In this document: positions 7,858 to 10,715 of the stretch, one piece after another
Layout of the letters: the number at the start of each line of letters is the position of its first letter
How positions within the stretch are numbered: the stretch's first letter is position 1
Source of the DNA: Lachnospiraceae bacterium
GTDB taxonomy: Bacteria; Bacillota_A; Clostridia; Lachnospirales; Lachnospiraceae
Direction of reading: 5' to 3'
Assembly: GCA_017652545.1 (NCBI GenBank)
Contig: JAGCAV010000332.1
Location: 1-10,715, forward strand
Length of the DNA stretch: 10,715 nucleotides
Position numbers and translations under genes: made by a program
The notes under the pieces: model-generated
Seen by the model: the letters and a program-made list of their open reading frames with translations, nothing else
Told to the model about the DNA's origin: nothing
Database searches by the model: none

Positions 7858-8748
7858 CTATTCTACATGTTTATGGTTGAACAGATGATCCTGGCAGTAC
7901 TCGTATGCGCCGTTGCATTTTGAGCAGTAACGGAACACCAGCTGATCCGAATCCTGCTCCGTACGTCCGCAGATCGCGCACCGGTGGATCGGGGCGGCAT
8001 GGCTGGGCGCACTGGGTTTTGGCGCCGCTTCTCTTACTTTGTTCTGATAAGCCTGCCTGCGCCGGATCTCCCTCGGATCGATCCTTGAGGGTCCGGAGTT
8101 TCTGGTCATCAGGAAGAAGATGATAAAATTGAGCAGTGAAGCGATGATCGCCACTCTCCCGGCCCACCCGGTATTGATAAACTCCACGATGATCAGCACG
8201 CCGTAGAGGATCCCCATCCATTTCATCTTGATCGGAATGATGAAATACAGAAGCACATGCATGTCGGGATAACTCAGGGCAAAGGCCAGGAAGATCGACA
8301 TATTGATATAATACGTCGAGAACAGGCTCCGTCCGGTCAGGCCTGCGGTAAACACATAGTGATATCCCTGCGCCACACCGATCCCGTAGAGAATGAAAGC
8401 GCCGATCACGGTGAACAGGATGCCCGAGAAAATATACAGGTTGAAACGGAATGCGCCCCAGGTCTTCTCCAGTGTCGAACCAATGGAAAAATAAAAGAAC
8501 AGCATGATGATCGTGAAAATATCCAGCGAGGAAGGCGGCACGATCACCCAGGTGATCACACGCCAGATCTCAGGAAACCCTGCATGTCCGTGCAGGATAA
8601 AGTAAGGCTCAAGCGTCAGATAATTCAGGACAGTCGGCGCGATCAGCGTCAGAATATACCCGGCTGCATACAGGCCGATCATGATGGCCGGCAGGTTGCT
8701 GATGGCATATCGCCCGTATTTTCGTTCCAGTTTGTTGATCAGTTTCAT
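7858..8748 (-). CDS. Rhomboid/Derlin-like membrane protein lacking the protease dyad, with C-terminal zinc-finger tail
   Basis: The product is 296 residues from ATG 8746-8748, supported by GGAG six bases upstream; an in-frame GTG at 8760 is the alternative but overlaps that site. About six hydrophobic segments span residues 18-217. WRVITWVIVP (62-71) and IGSTLEKTWGAFRF (89-102) resemble the WR and ExxxG signatures of the rhomboid L1 loop and second helix. The serine-protease GxSG motif and the later catalytic histidine are absent: the place of helix 4 reads TYYINMSIFLAFALSYPD, and the last helix begins INTGWAGR. It therefore looks like a pseudoprotease. A basic linker leads to a C-terminal Cys/His cluster: C257-x2-C260, C275-x2-C278, C285-x2-H288, then H292 and H294, enough for one or two zinc ions. 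It is first in the run, directly before the LTA-synthase-like gene. Its function is unknown, and the fold assignment comes from motif resemblance only. Confidence 0.72.
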   Translation of the reverse strand: MKLINKLERKYGRYAISNLPAIMIGLYAAGYILTLIAPTVLNYLTLEPYFILHGHAGFPEIWRVITWVIVPPSSLDIFTIIMLFFYFSIGSTLEKTWGAFRFNLYIFSGILFTVIGAFILYGIGVAQGYHYVFTAGLTGRSLFSTYYINMSIFLAFALSYPDMHVLLYFIIPIKMKWMGILYGVLIIVEFINTGWAGRVAIIASLLNFIIFFLMTRNSGPSRIDPREIRRRQAYQNKVREAAPKPSAPSHAAPIHRCAICGRTEQDSDQLVFRYCSKCNGAYEYCQDHLFNHKHVE

Positions 8749-8790
8749 ATATTTCTCCACTTTACTATCGAAAAGTACAAATCTTTTTCC

Positions 8791-8818
8791 ATTATAGGTC
8801 TCCCTTCCGATTTGTCAA
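8791..8818 (-). promoter_or_regulatory. Consensus sigma-A promoter of the minus-strand gene run
   Basis: On the minus strand TTGACA (8813-8818), a 16-bp spacer and TATAAT (8791-8796) match both consensus boxes exactly. The expected start near 8784 gives a leader of about 35 nt before the rhomboid-like gene. It probably drives that gene, the LTA-synthase-like gene and lysA. The spacer is one base below the optimum. Confidence 0.85.
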
Positions 8819-8847
8819 TGAAACGGCGGGAAAAACAACGTTGTATA

Positions 8848-8878
8848 TTCATGAACATTTTGTGTATTTATCATGATA
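8848..8878. promoter_or_regulatory. Pair of TCATGA palindromes between divergent promoters (possible operator)
   Basis: TTCATGAA (8848-8855) and TATCATGATA (8869-8878) are perfect palindromes sharing the TCATGA core. Their centres are 22 bp apart, about two helical turns, so both would face the same side of the DNA. They lie between the minus-strand promoter and the aroC promoter. An additional 10-bp palindrome, ACAACGTTGT, is at 8835-8844. Binding of a regulator is inference; short AT-rich palindromes also arise by chance. Confidence 0.3.
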
Positions 8879-8912
8879 CAGCTGCCTGATGGAACAGGCG
8901 GAACATGTCAGG

Positions 8913-8941
8913 TTGAACTTTTCTCTCTCATATTTTATACT
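8913..8941 (+). promoter_or_regulatory. Sigma-A-type promoter of aroC
   Basis: TTGAAC (8913-8918), a 17-bp spacer and TATACT (8936-8941) form a good promoter facing aroC. Initiation near 8948 would give a leader of almost 90 nt. The promoter is divergent from the minus-strand promoter about 95 bp away. Confidence 0.7.
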
Positions 8942-8943
8942 TA

Positions 8944-9014
8944 CCGGATACAGGCACTTCCGGAAACAGTACAGTATTCCGGAGCGTCTGCGGGATCAGC
9001 AGGTTTTCGTTTTT
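8944..9014 (+). promoter_or_regulatory. aroC leader with mutually exclusive small hairpins
   Basis: Three CCGGA copies occur at 8944-8948, 8960-8964 and 8979-8983. CCGGA (8944-8948) can pair with TCCGG (8959-8963), or CCGGAA (8960-8965) with TTCCGG (8977-8982). These two hairpins use the same middle copy and exclude each other. A third weak stem (GTCTGC 8986-8991 with GCAGGT 8999-9004, two wobble pairs) is followed by a T-rich stretch ending in TTTTT at 9010-9014, resembling a weak terminator. The first stem may fall at or partly before the transcription start. An attenuation role is speculative. Confidence 0.3.
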
Positions 9015-9034
9015 GAAGAAATTGGAGCAGCAAC

Positions 9035-10147
9035 ATGGCCGGATCAACTTTCGGAACCGTATTTCGCATCACAACATGGGGGGAGTCTCACGGCGAGGCG
9101 ATCGGCGTGGTCGTGGACGGATGTCCGGCGGGTCTGCCGCTTGAGGCCGGGGATGTGCAGCTCTATCTGGATCGCAGAAAGCCCGGTCAGAGCAGATACA
9201 CGACTGCACGAAAAGAAGCGGACAGCGTCCGCATTCTCTCAGGCATTTTTAACGGAAAGACCACAGGTACCCCCATATCCATGATCGTGGAGAATACGGA
9301 CCAGCGTTCTCATGACTACAGCAATATTGAGAACACCTACCGGCCCGGCCATGCTGATCTTGCCTATGATGAGAAATATGGTTTCAGGGATTACAGGGGA
9401 GGAGGACGTTCATCCGCCAGAGAGACCATCGGCCGTGTGGCAGCAGGCGCTGTTGCCGCAAAGCTTCTGAAAGAACTGGGAATCGAAGTGAGGGCCTGCG
9501 TTTCCTCGATCGGTCCTGTCCATTGCGATCCGAAGATCCTGGAAGGTCCCATCGATCCTTCATCCATAGCCGGGAGCAGGCTGTGCATGCCCGACGCGGA
9601 GGCGGAAAAAAAAGCAGCCGCCTGGCTTGAGTCGTGCCTGGCGGATTCGGATTCTTCGGGCGGATGCATTCTGTGCAGAGCAGACGGGCTGATGAGCGGG
9701 ATCGGGGAACCGGTCTTTGACAAACTGGATGCGGAGCTGGGCAAGGCCCTCTTCTCGATCGGCGCGGTGAAAGCAGTGGAGATCGGAGATGGTATCTGTG
9801 TGTCCGGACGGCGCGGCAGTGAGAACAATGACCAGTATGCCGAATCCGACCATCCTGTCAAAACAAGCAACCATGCCGGCGGCGTGTACGGCGGGCTCTC
9901 AGACGGCTCGGCGCTGACTGTGAAGGTCCACTTCAAGCCGACACCTTCCATCTCCAGGCCTCAGCAGGCGCTGACAGCCGATGGCCGTGTCCGTGAACTT
10001 GTGATCACCGGCCGGCATGACCCGGTCATCGTTCCCCGCGCCGTTGTCGTGGTGGAATCTATGACAGCCATTACGCTTCTTGACCTGATCCTGCGGAATA
10101 TGACTGCCACCCTGGACGGAATCCGGCGCTTTTACAGCCCGTCATGA
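9035..10147 (+). CDS. aroC: Chorismate synthase AroC
   Basis: This is the last shikimate-pathway enzyme. It converts 5-enolpyruvylshikimate-3-phosphate to chorismate in the cytoplasm, using reduced FMN without net redox change. The 370-residue product shows the family signatures in order: GESHG (16-20, catalytic H19), RRKPGQSR (47-54), RPGHAD (103-108, catalytic H106), GGGRSSARET (122-131), NHAGGVYGG (279-287) and RHD (327-329). Length is normal for the short bacterial form. The start is set by GGAG at 9024-9027, seven bases upstream of ATG, and by the conserved N-terminus STFGTVFRITTWGESHG. It stands alone on the plus strand; no other shikimate genes are in view. The 3' end overlaps the convergent acylphosphatase gene by 6 bp. 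Confidence 0.98.
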   Translation: MAGSTFGTVFRITTWGESHGEAIGVVVDGCPAGLPLEAGDVQLYLDRRKPGQSRYTTARKEADSVRILSGIFNGKTTGTPISMIVENTDQRSHDYSNIENTYRPGHADLAYDEKYGFRDYRGGGRSSARETIGRVAAGAVAAKLLKELGIEVRACVSSIGPVHCDPKILEGPIDPSSIAGSRLCMPDAEAEKKAAAWLESCLADSDSSGGCILCRADGLMSGIGEPVFDKLDAELGKALFSIGAVKAVEIGDGICVSGRRGSENNDQYAESDHPVKTSNHAGGVYGGLSDGSALTVKVHFKPTPSISRPQQALTADGRVRELVITGRHDPVIVPRAVVVVESMTAITLLDLILRNMTATLDGIRRFYSPS

Positions 10148-10426
10148 CCACTGTGTCCGGAACTCTTTCTCTCCTTCAACAGGGTCAATGCGCCTTACGT
10201 CCATATCCTCGATCCGAATAAAACGGTCATCCTGAAGTTCACTGATCACCCGTTCGATCTGCCAGTATGTTCCCTGGATCTCCATGGTGACAGACCCGTC
10301 ATATTCATTGCGGACCCATCCGGTCGCCCCTGTCATGCGGGCGGCCCGTATGGCTTTGTAACGGAATCCGACCCCCTGGACAATTCCAAAGAAACGGACT
10401 GATTTCCTGACGATCCTTTTTTCCAT
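10142..10426 (-). CDS. acyP: Acylphosphatase
   Basis: This small cytoplasmic enzyme hydrolyses acyl phosphates such as carbamoyl-phosphate and 1,3-bisphosphoglycerate. The 94-residue product has the substrate-binding loop GIVQGVGFRY with catalytic R22, and GWVRNEYDGSV with catalytic N40, matching the Arg/Asn pair of the family at nearly the same positions as in animal enzymes. I chose ATG 10424-10426 because AAGGAAG lies about eight bases upstream and the resulting length is standard. An in-frame ATG at 10457-10459 would add 11 residues, but it falls inside a stem-loop. The gene faces aroC tail to tail, and the last bases are shared. No promoter was clear upstream, where a stem-loop and a palindrome sit. 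Confidence 0.95.
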   Translation of the reverse strand: MEKRIVRKSVRFFGIVQGVGFRYKAIRAARMTGATGWVRNEYDGSVTMEIQGTYWQIERVISELQDDRFIRIEDMDVRRIDPVEGEKEFRTQWS

Positions 10427-10446
10427 AAGCTGTTCTTCCTTTTCAT

Positions 10447-10493
10447 GATCACAGCGCATTTCGGTCTAAATGCATATGGCTGTGATCCTTTTT
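10447..10493 (+). terminator. Strong stem-loop with T tract upstream of acyP (plus-strand terminator or acyP leader structure)
   Basis: GATCACAGC (10447-10455) pairs perfectly with GCTGTGATC (10479-10487). Inside it GCATTT (10456-10461) pairs with AAATGC (10468-10473) around a six-base loop, leaving a five-base bulge (10474-10478). On the plus strand the stem is followed by CTTTTT (10488-10493), as in an intrinsic terminator. It could stop aroC transcripts after they pass antisense through acyP. Read on the minus strand it would be a hairpin just before the acyP ribosome binding site, without a T tract. Its role is unproven. Confidence 0.5.
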
Positions 10494-10504
10494 CATATGA
10501 AAAT
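10489..10504. promoter_or_regulatory. Perfect 16-bp palindrome between divergent acyP and the radical SAM gene
   Basis: TTTTTCATATGAAAAA is a perfect inverted repeat with no spacer, lying between two divergent genes and directly abutting the acyP-side stem-loop. This form suits a homodimeric repressor or activator site. Its left half also supplies the T tract of the stem-loop, so it may instead be a by-product of a terminator. Confidence 0.4.
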
Positions 10505-10522
10505 ATTGGCTGATCCCGCTAT

Positions 10523-10552
10523 TGTTCTGTCGTCACGGATTGTAGTATAGTA
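10523..10552 (+). promoter_or_regulatory. Possible promoter of the radical SAM gene
   Basis: TTGTTC (10523-10528), an 18-bp spacer and TATAGT (10547-10552) form a moderate sigma-A-like promoter about 40 bp before the radical SAM start codon. The overlapping TAGTAT offers a less good spacing. Confidence 0.45.
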
Positions 10553-10595
10553 TCAGGTGCAATCCTGCTGATGACTCAGTTCGTGAGGTGAGATG

Positions 10596-10715
10596 ATGAC
10601 AAAACGTCCTTTATTGCTGCAGATCTGTATCACTTTTTGTGTCAGACAGTGTTCCTATTGCGATTATCACTACTGTACCTATGATCCCGGCACCCTGCGT
10701 GCCTACCGGGACGCT
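10596..10715 (+). CDS. Radical SAM protein, HemW/HemN-like (partial, N-terminus only)
   Basis: Only the first 40 residues are in the window; the frame is open at the right edge. The 4Fe-4S cluster motif C15-x3-C19-x2-C22 (FCVRQCSYCDY) is typical of radical SAM enzymes and follows a first strand (LLLQICI) immediately after the start. The xFCxxxCxYCD form resembles HemW and anaerobic coproporphyrinogen oxidase-type proteins, though the end of the barrel and the HemW C-terminal domain cannot be seen. Two adjacent ATG codons (10593 and 10596) are possible. I favour 10596 because GAGGTG at 10585-10590 is then five bases away rather than two. A further cysteine, C27, lies just after the cluster motif. 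Confidence 0.85.
   Translation, partial: MTKRPLLLQICITFCVRQCSYCDYHYCTYDPGTLRAYRDA

Noticed and set aside
8841..8870. Alternative aroC promoter TTGTAT, 18 bp, TATTTA
   Set aside because: Both boxes are weaker than TTGAAC/TATACT at 8913-8941, which also has the ideal 17-bp spacing.
8884..8899. Small hairpin GCCTG/CAGGC upstream of the aroC promoter as a terminator
   Set aside because: It has only five pairs, no T tract on either strand, and lies before the transcription start.
8889..9284. Plus-strand open frame starting upstream of aroC
   Set aside because: Its start codon lies before the likely aroC transcription start, it has no good ribosome binding site, and most of it overlaps aroC in another frame.
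9391..9951. Minus-strand open frame of 186 residues inside aroC
   Set aside because: It lies wholly within an intact aroC with all catalytic motifs, and its composition is that of an antisense shadow.
1..10715. Mobile element, CRISPR array, toxin-antitoxin or defence island
   Set aside because: No transposase, integrase, spaced direct repeats, or defence gene families were seen; every long open frame with support is a housekeeping or envelope gene.

Overview
The window looks like ordinary chromosomal housekeeping DNA from a low-to-moderate-GC Bacillota, most likely a Clostridia/Lachnospiraceae-type gut anaerobe. That placement is inference. It rests on AGGAGG-type ribosome binding sites, a tight block of coding genes, an LTA-synthase-like sulfatase, a WalJ/YycJ-type metallo-hydrolase, a proofreading-deficient polA, and a DAP decarboxylase variant that I recognise from clostridial genomes.

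Layout. Positions 1-8748 are one long run of minus-strand genes. In transcription order they are: a rhomboid/Derlin-like membrane protein with a C-terminal zinc-finger tail; a large LTA-synthase-family phosphoglycerol-transferase-like protein; diaminopimelate decarboxylase (lysA); tRNA-Leu(CAA); a zf-HC2 anti-sigma-like membrane protein; DNA polymerase I (polA); dephospho-CoA kinase (coaE); and a WalJ/YycJ-like metallo-hydrolase cut by the left edge. A consensus sigma-A promoter (TTGACA, 16 bp, TATAAT) at 8791-8818 heads the run. The tRNA has its own promoter, which overlaps the lysA stop codon, and is followed by a hairpin plus T-rich tract just before the anti-sigma-like gene. Genes from that point leftward overlap by 4 and 14 bp or lie 7 bp apart, which suggests translational coupling.

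To the right, chorismate synthase (aroC, 9035-10147, plus strand) runs from a divergent promoter at 8913-8941 through a leader with competing small hairpins. It meets a convergent acylphosphatase gene (10142-10426, minus strand), and the two stop codons share a TCATGA palindrome. Upstream of the acylphosphatase lie a strong stem-loop and a perfect 16-bp palindrome. Beyond them a plus-strand radical SAM gene begins at 10596 and runs off the right edge.

The genes serve DNA replication/repair (polA), CoA synthesis (coaE), cell-envelope and lysine/peptidoglycan supply (LTA-synthase-like, lysA, WalJ-like) and aromatic amino-acid synthesis (aroC). I see no mobile element, CRISPR array, prophage or defence island. 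The least explained items are the inactive rhomboid-like protein with its Cys/His tail, the orphan anti-sigma-like protein with 42-bp in-frame repeats coupled to polA, and the palindrome/stem-loop cluster between acyP and the radical SAM gene.
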